From NCBI GenBank assembly GCA_949743955.1, contig CATJVQ010000030.1, positions 1 to 63,386 on the forward strand: a stretch of DNA of 63,386 nucleotides, in the 5' to 3' direction. Of the stretch, positions 50,335-58,704 are shown in pieces. The position numbers and the translations under genes were made by a program. Within the stretch, counting starts at the first letter, position 1. Every line of letters begins with the position of its first letter. This DNA comes from an uncultured Oscillospiraceae bacterium (GTDB lineage Bacteria > Bacillota > Clostridia > Oscillospirales > Ruminococcaceae). A model generated the notes under the pieces. The model ran no database searches. It saw only the letters and a list, made by a program, of their open reading frames with translations, and was not told the origin of the DNA.

Positions 50335-50363
50335 ATTATATCATAAATGGAGGGTTAATTCAA
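50335..50363 (-). promoter_or_regulatory. Promoter of the cNMP-binding/hemerythrin unit
   Basis: On the minus strand: TTGAAT (50363-50358), 17-bp spacer, TATAAT (50340-50335). The leader to the start at 50259 is about 65 nt. Confidence 0.7.
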
Positions 50364-50468
50364 GAAACCCAAAAGGTTCTGTATGTATAAATTGAACATA
50401 GATTGTCCGCAGTTTACCGATATTCAGTATACGGTTTGTATTAAAAAACCGCAAAGGAGGCCGATCCA

Positions 50469-51812
50469 ATGGGACAAAAACAGGATATGCGGCAGCAGTC
50501 GCTTTTTGCAAGGGAGACATCTCTCCGGGATCCGCTTGCGAGCCGGCTGCGGCCAAAGCGCCTGGAGGATTACGTGGGGCAGGAGCAGCTCCTCGGGGAG
50601 GGAAAGGTGCTGCGGCAGCTCATCGAACAGGATCAGGTCTCGTCGATGATCTTCTGGGGGCCGCCAGGGGTCGGGAAGACGACGCTCGCCCGCATCATCG
50701 CGGCGCGGACACAGGCGCAGTTCATCGACTTTTCCGCTGTCACGAGCGGGATTAAGGAGATCCGCGAGGTGATGGACCGCGCCGAACGCGGGCGCCTCCT
50801 GGGGGAGCGGACCATCCTGTTTGTCGACGAAATCCACCGCTTCAACAAGGCCCAGCAGGATGCGTTCCTCCCCTTTGTGGAGAAGGGGAGCATTGTGCTT
50901 ATCGGCGCGACAACGGAGAACCCCTCCTTTGAAATCAACTCGGCTCTTCTCTCCCGGTGCCGGGTATTCGTTTTACAGGCTTTGTCCGAGGCGGATCTGT
51001 ACCGCCTGCTCTGCCGGGCGCTAACGGATCCCGGCGGCTTCGGAGGGCAGGCCATCGAGATGGCGGACGAGCTTGTCCGAGCCATTGCGGCTTTCGCCGG
51101 AGGGGACGCGCGCGTGGCACTGAACACGCTGGAGATGGTGGTTCTCAACGGCGAGCGCACCGCCGGGGGGACACGTGTCACCCGGGAGATTCTTGAGCAG
51201 TGCACCAGCCGCCGCTCCTTACTCTATGACAAGAACGGCGAGGAGCATTATAACCTCATCTCCGCCCTTCACAAGTCCATGCGCAACAGCGACCCGGACG
51301 CCGCTGTCTACTGGCTGGCGAGGATGCTCGAGGCCGGGGAGGATCCGCTGTATGTCGCCCGGCGCCTCGTCCGCTTTGCGAGCGAGGATGTGGGCCTGGC
51401 GGACAGCCGGGCGATGGAACTGGCCGTCGCGGCGTATCAGGCGTGCCACTTTATCGGTATGCCTGAGTGTACTGTCTCGCTCACGCAGATGGTTGTCTAT
51501 CTCTCGGTTGCGCCCAAATCGAACGCCTGCTACACCGCTTATTCCGCCGCCGCCAAAGACGCCCGGCAGATGCTCGCGGAACCGGTCCCGCTGGTGATCC
51601 GCAACGCTGTTACGAAGCTGATGAAGGATCTGCACTACGGCGAGGGCTATGTCTATGCCCACGACACCCAGGACAAGCTCTCCGCCATGCAGTGCCTGCC
51701 CGACTCCCTCGCCGGGCGCCGGTACTATATCCCTACCGCGCAGGGGAGCGAGGCGCGCATACAGGAGCGGCTGGAACGGATCCGCCTCTGGAAGCAGGAG
51801 CACTCCTCCTGA
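50469..51812 (+). CDS. rarA: RarA/MgsA-type replication-associated AAA ATPase
   Basis: Replication-recombination ATPase related to clamp loaders, 447 residues. Walker A GPPGVGKTTLARI near residue 60, Walker B ILFVDEIHRFNKAQQD near 116, an Arg-finger region LLSRCRVFVL and the C-terminal tetramerisation domain with SEDVGLADSRAMELAVAAYQA are all present. AAGGAGG lies 12 bp upstream. Core gene in Firmicutes. Confidence 0.95.
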   Translation: MGQKQDMRQQSLFARETSLRDPLASRLRPKRLEDYVGQEQLLGEGKVLRQLIEQDQVSSMIFWGPPGVGKTTLARIIAARTQAQFIDFSAVTSGIKEIREVMDRAERGRLLGERTILFVDEIHRFNKAQQDAFLPFVEKGSIVLIGATTENPSFEINSALLSRCRVFVLQALSEADLYRLLCRALTDPGGFGGQAIEMADELVRAIAAFAGGDARVALNTLEMVVLNGERTAGGTRVTREILEQCTSRRSLLYDKNGEEHYNLISALHKSMRNSDPDAAVYWLARMLEAGEDPLYVARRLVRFASEDVGLADSRAMELAVAAYQACHFIGMPECTVSLTQMVVYLSVAPKSNACYTAYSAAAKDARQMLAEPVPLVIRNAVTKLMKDLHYGEGYVYAHDTQDKLSAMQCLPDSLAGRRYYIPTAQGSEARIQERLERIRLWKQEHSS

Positions 51813-51825
51813 CATATCCGGGCGG

Positions 51826-52791
51826 CTAGCCCTCGTCGGCGGGGCCATAGCCCTCCAGGCCAAAAACCGGCGGCACGCTGTCGAGCTTCATCGGCGGCAG
51901 AGCACCGTGCTCCTTTTCCCAGGCGGCGATTTCCATCGCGGCCTCCCGCCGCAGGGCCCGCGGGTCCTGCGCGGGGGATTCGGGCAGGGGCAGAGGTTCC
52001 GGCGCCGGATAATCCTGCGGGCAGGCGGGAGCGGGGAAGTCCTCCCGGATTTCCTCGTTCTGCTCTTCGCGAAGGAGGCCGGAATCTATCAGGTTCTGCC
52101 CCCACCGGTGGGAGGAAGAGAGGGTAGCGTCCCCGCGGAGGAAGTATTTATAGCGGATCATCCCGTGGCGGGAGATACTGTCTTCAAGCTGGCTGTCCAG
52201 ATGATACCAGATCCCGTCGATCTGCACCATTGTCCAAGCGTGATCCACCAAATGTCCCTCCGCCGAATAGGTGAGGCCGGGGACATACAGCGCCTGGAGC
52301 CCCATCTCCCGGAGAAGCAGGGTGAGCGCGGCGGCATAATCCTCGCACATCCCGATACCGAAGCGCAGGGGGCTCAGCGCCCGCTGCTCCAGGAACGGGA
52401 TGGCCTCCTCTCTGCCGCCGTGAATCCGCCACAGATCGGAGAGGACAGGTTCTCCGATATCCGTATGCAGAAGCATATAGTCGAAGGCGGCCTTCGACTT
52501 TTCAAACTCGCTCATCTCCGGGGAGAGGAGTTCTTCGGCTATGACCGCGGTCAGTTCCCCGAGATAGGGGTGGACGCCGCCGAACTCCTCCGGCTCCGGC
52601 AGAGGCTCCTTTTTTAGTTCCGGTTCTGATTCCGGCAGGGAGGCGGCGCTTTCCCCCGGCGGTTCCGCCTGCGCGGCAGAGGACACGCCGGAAGAAGAGT
52701 TTCCGGAATCTATTGGGGATGGTTTTTTCGCCGCGGCACAGCCGGAAAGGGCCAGGATCGCCAGAAAAAGCCCGAGGACAGCTTTCACCAT
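51826..52791 (-). CDS. Transglutaminase-domain lipoprotein
   Basis: Secreted lipoprotein, 321 residues. The start is ATG 52791 with GGGAGG upstream, not the longer frame; the signal MVKAVLGLFLAILALSGC ends in lipobox C18. A Ser/Glu/Pro-rich linker follows. The transglutaminase core has GMCEDYAAALTLLLREMG (catalytic Cys), LVDHAWTMVQIDG (His) and WYHLDSQLED (Asp). Such proteins may crosslink or cleave proteins at the cell surface; the substrate is not known. The C-terminus is Pro/Glu-rich. Confidence 0.82.
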   Translation of the reverse strand: MVKAVLGLFLAILALSGCAAAKKPSPIDSGNSSSGVSSAAQAEPPGESAASLPESEPELKKEPLPEPEEFGGVHPYLGELTAVIAEELLSPEMSEFEKSKAAFDYMLLHTDIGEPVLSDLWRIHGGREEAIPFLEQRALSPLRFGIGMCEDYAAALTLLLREMGLQALYVPGLTYSAEGHLVDHAWTMVQIDGIWYHLDSQLEDSISRHGMIRYKYFLRGDATLSSSHRWGQNLIDSGLLREEQNEEIREDFPAPACPQDYPAPEPLPLPESPAQDPRALRREAAMEIAAWEKEHGALPPMKLDSVPPVFGLEGYGPADEG

Positions 52792-52947
52792 TTTACAGCC
52801 TCCCAGTGAAAAGAATCGCGCTGCGTGCCCTATGCGCTGTATACTATGGACTATTGTATCATTTCGCACCCCCTTCTGTGAAGTCCCGGCCGTTTTTTTC
52901 CCGCCCGGCAGCCGCGGAAATTTTACACGGAAATTGTCGGCACTGTC

Positions 52948-52976
52948 TTGACAGCCGGGGTTAAGGGTGATATAAT
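52948..52976 (+). promoter_or_regulatory. tRNA-Leu(GAG) promoter
   Basis: TTGACA (52948-52953), 17-bp spacer, TATAAT (52971-52976): exact consensus, 27 bp before the tRNA. Confidence 0.85.
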
Positions 52977-53002
52977 ATCTTTCGTTGGCTGGAAAAAGAT
53001 AA

Positions 53003-53086
53003 GCGGTAGTGCTGGAATTGGCAGACAGGCACGTTTGAGGGGCGTGTGTCTACGACGTACGGGTTCAAGTCCCGTCTACCGCACCA
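53003..53086 (+). tRNA. tRNA-Leu (anticodon GAG)
   Basis: Acceptor GCGGTAG (53003-53009) pairs with CTACCGC (53076-53082), followed by A and encoded CCA (53084-53086). Anticodon stem CACGT/GCGTG encloses loop TTGAGGG with GAG at 53037-53039. A long variable arm and the T-arm GGGTTCAAGTCCC confirm a class II leucine tRNA. It reads CUC and CUU codons. Confidence 0.95.
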
Positions 53087-53093
53087 GGTAAAT

Positions 53094-53138
53094 CCACCTG
53101 CAGATGGCTTATTTAAGCGATTTGCAGGTGGTTTTATT
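53094..53138 (+). terminator. Terminator after tRNA-Leu
   Basis: CCACCTGCA (53094-53102) pairs with TGCAGGTGG (53123-53131), followed by TTTTATTT. The T run overlaps the 3' end of the convergent lysin gene. Confidence 0.75.
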
Positions 53139-53880
53139 TGATAATGGACCCGTACTTCTCAACAAGCGCGTGGAGGTCCCGGATAAGAGCGTTATATGCC
53201 TGCCTGATATCCGGGTCGTGTCCTTCGGGAATGGGTGTGGAATGATTCCACCCATTGAGGCCCTGGGCTTTGATCATTTCGGGATAATCCTTGTAGGCAT
53301 AGTTCATGTCGCATTTCCCGGCGACACCCGGGATACTGCCGGCGCCGGCTACATCATACTGCCACATGCCGAAGGAACCGGCATATCCGGCATTGTCTGC
53401 ACCCCAGCGCGCCACCCACGCGTCGTATGCGCCCATGACGTCCGGAGCGTATGCGTACAGCCGTGAGATGGCGCTGCCGGACATATACAGCAGCGTGTAA
53501 TACCCGGTGCGCCGGACTTCGTCCATGAACGTCCGGATGATGTTAACCTGTACGTCGAGCGGCAGAGCAAGCTGTTCCTTCTCCTCGAAGTCAAACGCCA
53601 CCGGATATTCCGGGCGGAAGTCCTGAATCACGCGCAGAAACCATCTGGCCTCGTGAAGTGCATCCTCCGGGGACATGGCGTAGGAGTAGTGGTAAAACCC
53701 GAACGGGATACCGCCCGTCAGGCAGCCGGCGGCGTTGGCTTTAAACTGCCGGTCGATCTGCCTGTCGTTGTCCCAGCCGAAGCCGGAGCGGATCATGGCG
53801 AATTCCACGCCGGACGCTTTCACGCGCTCCCAGTCGACAGCACCGTTGTGATGGGACACATCAATCCCTCTGTGCCGCAT
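53134..53880 (-). CDS. GH25-family endolysin
   Basis: Lysozyme of glycoside hydrolase family 25, 248 residues, cutting peptidoglycan between N-acetylmuramic acid and N-acetylglucosamine. RGIDVSHHNGAVDWERVK at the N-terminus, GFYHYSYAMSP and VAFDFEEKE carry the catalytic Asp/Glu pattern. It lacks a signal peptide, as phage endolysins do, and relies on the holin encoded just upstream. No cell-wall-binding repeats are seen. The pair probably came from a phage. Confidence 0.93.
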   Translation of the reverse strand: MRHRGIDVSHHNGAVDWERVKASGVEFAMIRSGFGWDNDRQIDRQFKANAAGCLTGGIPFGFYHYSYAMSPEDALHEARWFLRVIQDFRPEYPVAFDFEEKEQLALPLDVQVNIIRTFMDEVRRTGYYTLLYMSGSAISRLYAYAPDVMGAYDAWVARWGADNAGYAGSFGMWQYDVAGAGSIPGVAGKCDMNYAYKDYPEMIKAQGLNGWNHSTPIPEGHDPDIRQAYNALIRDLHALVEKYGSIIK

Positions 53881-53881
53881 T

Positions 53882-54187
53882 CTACCGCACCTCCTTTCCG
53901 CGGATCAGGCGGCGGGCCATGGAGATCGTGCCGGATGCAGCCGACGAAACCACCAACGCATTAAACACGCACAGTATACCGGTATTGGCGGAGAATCCCC
54001 CTGTAAAGATGAGGGAGAGCAGCAGGATGGCGAGAGCTGTACCATAGGCGATGATCTGTGTCGGAATTCTGCCGCCTCTGTTAAAGAACGTGTCGAGAAA
54101 GGCTGTAATGAGGCCGGTTGCTGTGCCCGCCCCGGCCAGAGTACTGAGCATTCCCCAGGTGAAGAAAGTGTTGAACGATTCGTTCAT
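53882..54187 (-). CDS. Phage-type holin
   Basis: Small membrane protein of 101 residues with two to three hydrophobic segments (about 10-35, 45-63, 68-88) and a basic C-terminus (MARRLIRGKEVR), the form of a phage holin. Start ATG 54187 with AAAGGAGG upstream. Its stop is one base before the endolysin start, so the two are a lysis cassette. No head, tail, packaging or integrase genes are near. Confidence 0.8.
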   Translation of the reverse strand: MNESFNTFFTWGMLSTLAGAGTATGLITAFLDTFFNRGGRIPTQIIAYGTALAILLLSLIFTGGFSANTGILCVFNALVVSSAASGTISMARRLIRGKEVR

Positions 54188-54556
54188 ATGAAATCCTCCT
54201 TTGCCATTGAAAGGATATCAGGAGCTTTGTTTATCCTGTTCGATGGATTTTATCTGCGAAAAGGCTTTCCGAGGCGCTCAGCGGCGCCGAAGCCGTGATG
54301 ACGCTGCTCGCTGTAACGATCGATTCTCTGTTTTTCCTCCTTTCTTTTTCTATGCCGGCGATCTAAAAATAGTGATTGTCAACCGGCCGGACACACGCAG
54401 CCCGGCAGAACGGCTTTTTCGCCTCCCTTTACAGCAGAGGATTTACCGAGCGGTGCGGAGGATCTATATTTTCCGGATTACACGCGAATTCATTTTTCCT
54501 CACAAGGACAAAAAAATATGCGCTGGGAAATCCGCTCAAAGAATACGGCGAATATA
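54188..54556. other. Intergenic stretch, nothing recognised
   Basis: No convincing gene lies between the holin and the promoter of the next gene. A frame of about 150 codons from 54201 runs into the lipoprotein, but it has no ribosome site and no recognisable domain, so the lipoprotein start is placed at 54651. Confidence 0.4.
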
Positions 54557-54589
54557 TCCGCTCCACCTTTTGGAGGCGGATTTTCTTTT
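54557..54589 (+). terminator. Terminator-like hairpin before the lipoprotein promoter
   Basis: TCCGCTCCA (54557-54565) pairs with TGGAGGCGGA (54571-54580) with a one-base bulge, followed by TTTTCTTTT. What it terminates is unclear; transcription from upstream of 54190 on the plus strand would be needed. Confidence 0.6.
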
Positions 54590-54597
54590 AGAGGGAA

Positions 54598-54626
54598 TTG
54601 TAACGGGCAGAAAAAAAGAGTATAAT
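54598..54626 (+). promoter_or_regulatory. Promoter of the large lipoprotein gene
   Basis: TTGTAA (54598-54603), 17-bp spacer, TATAAT (54621-54626), about 25 bp before the ATG at 54651. Confidence 0.65.
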
Positions 54627-54650
54627 GAAAAAAGAAATGGGGGCAGGGAA

Positions 54651-56357
54651 ATGAGGAAAATTTGGGCTGGACTAATCGGTCTGGCGCTTCTTTTGAGCGC
54701 CTGCTCCATGCAGGAGGACGAGCCCTCACCGAAATCACCTCCCGGTGTGGTGTCGGGAGCGGCGTATGCGTCCGACACGATCCTTTTAAGCGATGAGGAG
54801 ACGGAGACCGTCACCCAGCTGGTGCTGCAAAGCGCCCCCCTTATCTTGGATGATTACCGGACGCCGGAGGATATCCCGGTCTATTCGATGGTGCGCTTCC
54901 TCTTCGCCCGCATGCAGCTCGACGGGATTGATACCGGCTTCGAGCGGCCGGACGACAGCCATGTCCGCGTGCCGCTCGAGAGGGTGCGCGAATATGCGGC
55001 GGCCTATTTTGGTTTGTCGGAGCTCCAGATTGACTTTGCCTCCCGGCAGTATTTTGACGGACAGTCCTTTCTCATCCCGCTCCCTGCGGTTAGCTTGGAC
55101 CCTTCGTTTGCGGTCAGCCGCGTGGAACCGGGCGCCGCCGGGCGGGTCAGCGTCACTGTCGATGTGTCCAGCGGGGGTATTCTTTACCAGCGGCGGGTCT
55201 ATACACTGCGCTCCACCCGGGAGGGGAGCTTTGTTTTCGCTTCCATGATAGCGCGCCCGATGGAGTTCGGTGTCTATTCCATCAACAACGCTTCAGCCAT
55301 CCTAGATCATCTGGCGGGCGTCCCTGTCAATTCTCTGACGGTGGACAATTTCCGTTTTCTCCCCTTCGGCGAGCAGATGCTGTGCATGATTTCCAACGGA
55401 ATGTCCCTGAGCCTCGGATATCTCGATTTGCAGACATATAAGAGCGATCAGTTCGTCACGCTGGATGATCTCCAGCTCGGCAGGGGCTGGGATGTGCAGA
55501 CCGCAGGGGATAAAATCTTAATCTACGATGAAAAAAGCATTCTGGTAATGAACGCGGATCTCGCCGTGGAGCGGATCATCTCCTACCCGCGGCAGCTTCT
55601 GGCCCTGTGCGATGCGTACACCACTGGCTTTTTCCTCTCTCCCGATCTGCGCTACATCGCCTATACTAATGCGGAGGGATTACAGTTTTACAGTATCGAG
55701 GCGGACCGCTCCATCCTCATGCAGTCGAATCTTATGGAGCTCTCTGATCCCACCTTGCCGGAGGCTGTCTGGGAGCCTGTTGCGTTCACGGAGTCAAACG
55801 CCCTGCTCGCCCGGCTGCGTCTCACCTCTGCCGCGGATCCGAACTCCTTTGAGCGCCTGGCCACGTTCAGTACCCGGAACCCGGGGAACGCCATGGTCCT
55901 CTCGCTGCGCATCCGCGGCGATCGGGATACGCTTCTCTCTGTGTACGGCGACCGCCTGCTCGTCTACGCTCCCACCTCCGTCCGGCTCACCAACGTCAGC
56001 GTGGAGACACCGCTGGGCCAGACCTGCATAGACTGCAATCTCGTCACCGGGACAGCGCGCACCTTTGCCGCGAATTTTCCCCTCGCCGGCAGCGAACCCT
56101 CGTCTCAGGGGGTGTTCCTCTCGCCGGACTATCTCTACCGGATACAGGAGATCCGCATCGGGGAGGATATGGTCTCCTCCCTCTCCCTCCAGACATTCCA
56201 CAATCCCTCGGACAACCGTTTCTCCGATCGCCTCACGGTGAGTGAATTCGGCTATGTCGATCGTTTTCCCTCTCTCGCATTCGAGGCGGTCAGCAGTAGC
56301 GGCCGCCTGATTGTGCGCTGCAGCGGCATGTTCTGCCATTCCATCGCCGTGCTGTGA
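54651..56357 (+). CDS. Large lipoprotein of unknown function
   Basis: Secreted lipoprotein of 568 residues. The signal peptide MRKIWAGLIGLALLLSAC has a lipobox cysteine at 18. The start is ATG 54651 with GGGGGCAGGGA upstream. The mature part is mixed alpha/beta and has no catalytic motif I recognise. From about residue 240 it contains several segments with a beta-strand-turn pattern that could form a beta-propeller, but repeats are not clear by eye. Next to it is a two-component system, which may regulate it or be unrelated. Confidence 0.75.
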   Translation: MRKIWAGLIGLALLLSACSMQEDEPSPKSPPGVVSGAAYASDTILLSDEETETVTQLVLQSAPLILDDYRTPEDIPVYSMVRFLFARMQLDGIDTGFERPDDSHVRVPLERVREYAAAYFGLSELQIDFASRQYFDGQSFLIPLPAVSLDPSFAVSRVEPGAAGRVSVTVDVSSGGILYQRRVYTLRSTREGSFVFASMIARPMEFGVYSINNASAILDHLAGVPVNSLTVDNFRFLPFGEQMLCMISNGMSLSLGYLDLQTYKSDQFVTLDDLQLGRGWDVQTAGDKILIYDEKSILVMNADLAVERIISYPRQLLALCDAYTTGFFLSPDLRYIAYTNAEGLQFYSIEADRSILMQSNLMELSDPTLPEAVWEPVAFTESNALLARLRLTSAADPNSFERLATFSTRNPGNAMVLSLRIRGDRDTLLSVYGDRLLVYAPTSVRLTNVSVETPLGQTCIDCNLVTGTARTFAANFPLAGSEPSSQGVFLSPDYLYRIQEIRIGEDMVSSLSLQTFHNPSDNRFSDRLTVSEFGYVDRFPSLAFEAVSSSGRLIVRCSGMFCHSIAVL

Positions 56358-56411
56358 GAAAACCGGTCCGGAAAGGGCCGGCGCATGCGCTTTCGGCCGC
56401 AGCCCCATTCG

Positions 56412-56450
56412 GGCGGCGCAGTCCTCATCAGGGCCGCGCCGCCTTTTTGT
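56412..56450 (+). terminator. Terminator after the lipoprotein gene
   Basis: GGCGGCGC (56412-56419) pairs with GCGCCGCC (56436-56443), followed by TTTTTGTTTT. Confidence 0.85.
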
Positions 56451-56634
56451 TTTGCCCGCCGCTAATAGCCGCAAAAAAAGATCGGCCCCCAAAGGAAACC
56501 GATCCGATTCAGAGGAGTGTCGAGCCTCTGTCAAGCTCTTTTGCATAGGATGTTAAAAATTCGCATGAGATGTACCCGCAAATCCGGCGGAATATGTTAC
56601 AATGAGAAAAATAGCTGGGGAGGGGGATGTAAGG

Positions 56635-57360
56635 ATGCGTATCGCTCTTGTGGACGATCTGCCCGGCGATTTGGAATGGCTGCGGGAGTATGTCTGCCGC
56701 TGGGCAGAGGAAAGGGGAGTCCCCCTCGCGCCGCCTCCGGCTCTGTTCCAGAGCGGCGAAGCGTTTCTAGCCGGCTTTTCACCGGGGCGCTATGACCTGA
56801 TCCTGCTGGACATCTATATGGACAGGATGACCGGTATGGAAACGGCTCAAAAAATCCGGGAGCAGGACACTGCCTGCCGCCTGATCTTTACCACAGCCAC
56901 TCCCGACTTTGCCGTGGACAGCTATGAGGTCAGCGCCTCCTTCTATCTGGTCAAGCCTTATACTTATGAAAAGCTCTGCCGGGCCATGGAGCACTGCGGG
57001 GCCGGACTGCTGGAACAGGGGCAGTCGGTGACAACGCCGGACGGCCAGCAGCTCCGGCTGCATCAGATAGCCTATACCGAGTATCAGGGGCGCCGGGTTC
57101 ATGTCACCTGCACCGGCGGGGAGCCGTTCACTGTTCCCATGCGTCAGGCGGATTTTGCCGCCCTGCTGCTGCCTTACCCCTATTTCTGCGACTGCATGCG
57201 TGGAATCCTCGTGAATTTCGAACAGGTGGATAAACTCATGGAGGACCGGTTCCTGATGAAGGACGGTAAATCCATCCCCATCAGCCGGCTCAAATACAGG
57301 GAAGTGCGGGAACGGTTTCTGGAATACCTTTACCGCCAGGCCAGAGGGGAGGGAATCTGA
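56635..57360 (+). CDS. LytTR-family response regulator
   Basis: Response regulator of 241 residues. The receiver domain (about 1-120) has RIALVDDLPGD at the acidic pocket, phosphorylation Asp in LILLDIYMDRMTG and Lys in VKPYTYEKL. A LytTR DNA-binding domain fills about 130-235. Start ATG 56635, nine bases after GGGAGGGGGA, not an upstream ATG at 56602. Its stop overlaps the next ATG (TGATG-type), so it is cotranslated with the kinase. Such pairs often control bacteriocin, virulence or biofilm genes. Confidence 0.92.
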   Translation: MRIALVDDLPGDLEWLREYVCRWAEERGVPLAPPPALFQSGEAFLAGFSPGRYDLILLDIYMDRMTGMETAQKIREQDTACRLIFTTATPDFAVDSYEVSASFYLVKPYTYEKLCRAMEHCGAGLLEQGQSVTTPDGQQLRLHQIAYTEYQGRRVHVTCTGGEPFTVPMRQADFAALLLPYPYFCDCMRGILVNFEQVDKLMEDRFLMKDGKSIPISRLKYREVRERFLEYLYRQARGEGI

Positions 57361-58661
57361 TGCCGAGCATCTTGGAAGTTGCCTTTTTCACTCTGGTGAA
57401 TATCCTGCCTCTGCTCTTTCTGGCGCTGCTGCCCTTCCGGGACAGCCTGCGGCTGCCGGTGAAGTGGGTGGTAGCGCTGTCCCTCGGTCTCTGTGTTATT
57501 GACTTTGCGACCAGCTGGATGTCGGCTTATATCCCTGACAGCGGGGATTTCCTTTCCGTACTGTCCATCTTCCTCTACCTGGCCTTTTATCTGCTGGCCG
57601 TTCGGGCGGGGCCCTTTAAGCTCCTCACCGTTCTGCTGATCTTAATGAATTTCGCCAGCGTTGCCACCGTCACATCCACCTTCCTCCGGGCCGTGACAGC
57701 GACGGGAGTGCAAAATTATTACTACTCCTGGCAGCGTACCCTCTATTATCTGGCCGGCCTGCTGCTTTCCGGCCCTATGTATTATCAGACTTTGGAAAAA
57801 TGTATCCACCCCCATATACGAACGGAAAAGGATAACCGGATCTGGCGATATCTCTGGGCAATACCGGCCGTGTTTTGTATGGTGCAGTATTACTTCCTGT
57901 TTACCGCTGAAAATATCTGGACTTTTTCCCAGTCCCTTCGGAACCTGCTGTTTATCTGGGGTGTCGGGATAGGCAATCAGCTGGCGCTCTACATGATGTC
58001 CCAGCTGCTGGAGGAGGGGCGGAAAAACTTGCGCCTCCAGCAGGAGAACGATCAGCTGGCGCTGCGCTCTGTCCAGTATGAGGCGCTGCAGAAGAGCATT
58101 GAGGAGACCCGCCGCGCCCGCCACGATCTGCGCCAGCACTTCACGGTTCTTCAGGGCTGCATCGAGAGCGGTGATCTGCGGGGCGCAGCGGACTATCTGC
58201 ACGCTTACGGAGAGACGCTGCCGCAGAGTATCCAGTCCTACTGCGGGAACCATGCCGTCAACGCGGTGCTGTGCCATTACGAAGAGAAGGCGGCCGCCGC
58301 CGGTATCGGCTGGGAGGTCTCTGTCCGGATGGAGGCGCGCGCCGTCATCCCGGAGCCGGACCTCTGTGTCCTCATCGGGAATCTTTTGGAAAACGCGGTG
58401 GAAGCCTGCCTCCCCCTGGGGAGAGAAAAGAAAATCCGCATGAACATCCGGCAGACGGGGAATTCCATGCTCTCCCTGACCGTGGACAATACCTGCCCTC
58501 ATCCCCCGGTGCAGGAGGCGGGGAGGCTGCGATCCGGCAAGCACGCCGGCTTCGGTGTCGGCACCGAGTCGGTGCGGAGCATCGCCGCCCGCTATAACGG
58601 CGACGCACGGTTTGAATGGCGGGACGGGATGTTCTTCGCCTCCGTGATGCTCAATCCATAA
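57360..58661 (+). CDS. GHKL-type sensor histidine kinase (AgrC-like)
   Basis: Membrane kinase of 433 residues. Six membrane helices cover about 1-210. A cytoplasmic coiled coil follows (LQQENDQLALRSVQYEALQ). The phospho-acceptor is likely the His in RRARHDLRQHF (near residue 257). A GHKL ATPase ends the protein, with N-box LLENAVEACL and G-box GFGVGTESV. The ligand could be a peptide or small molecule; no autoinducer-peptide gene is seen beside it. Confidence 0.9.
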   Translation: MPSILEVAFFTLVNILPLLFLALLPFRDSLRLPVKWVVALSLGLCVIDFATSWMSAYIPDSGDFLSVLSIFLYLAFYLLAVRAGPFKLLTVLLILMNFASVATVTSTFLRAVTATGVQNYYYSWQRTLYYLAGLLLSGPMYYQTLEKCIHPHIRTEKDNRIWRYLWAIPAVFCMVQYYFLFTAENIWTFSQSLRNLLFIWGVGIGNQLALYMMSQLLEEGRKNLRLQQENDQLALRSVQYEALQKSIEETRRARHDLRQHFTVLQGCIESGDLRGAADYLHAYGETLPQSIQSYCGNHAVNAVLCHYEEKAAAAGIGWEVSVRMEARAVIPEPDLCVLIGNLLENAVEACLPLGREKKIRMNIRQTGNSMLSLTVDNTCPHPPVQEAGRLRSGKHAGFGVGTESVRSIAARYNGDARFEWRDGMFFASVMLNP

Positions 58662-58704
58662 GGCGGCGGAGATTTCCTCTCCGCCGCCTCTTATCACGCC
58701 TGTT

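Noticed and set aside
53134-54187. Intact prophage
   Set aside because: Only the lysis genes are present. No integrase, terminase, capsid, portal or tail genes were seen in the window.
56635-58661. LytTR/GHKL pair as the missing EutV/EutW regulators
   Set aside because: EutV has an ANTAR output domain and EutW is a soluble kinase sensing ethanolamine. This pair has LytTR and a six-helix membrane sensor and lies far from the eut operon.
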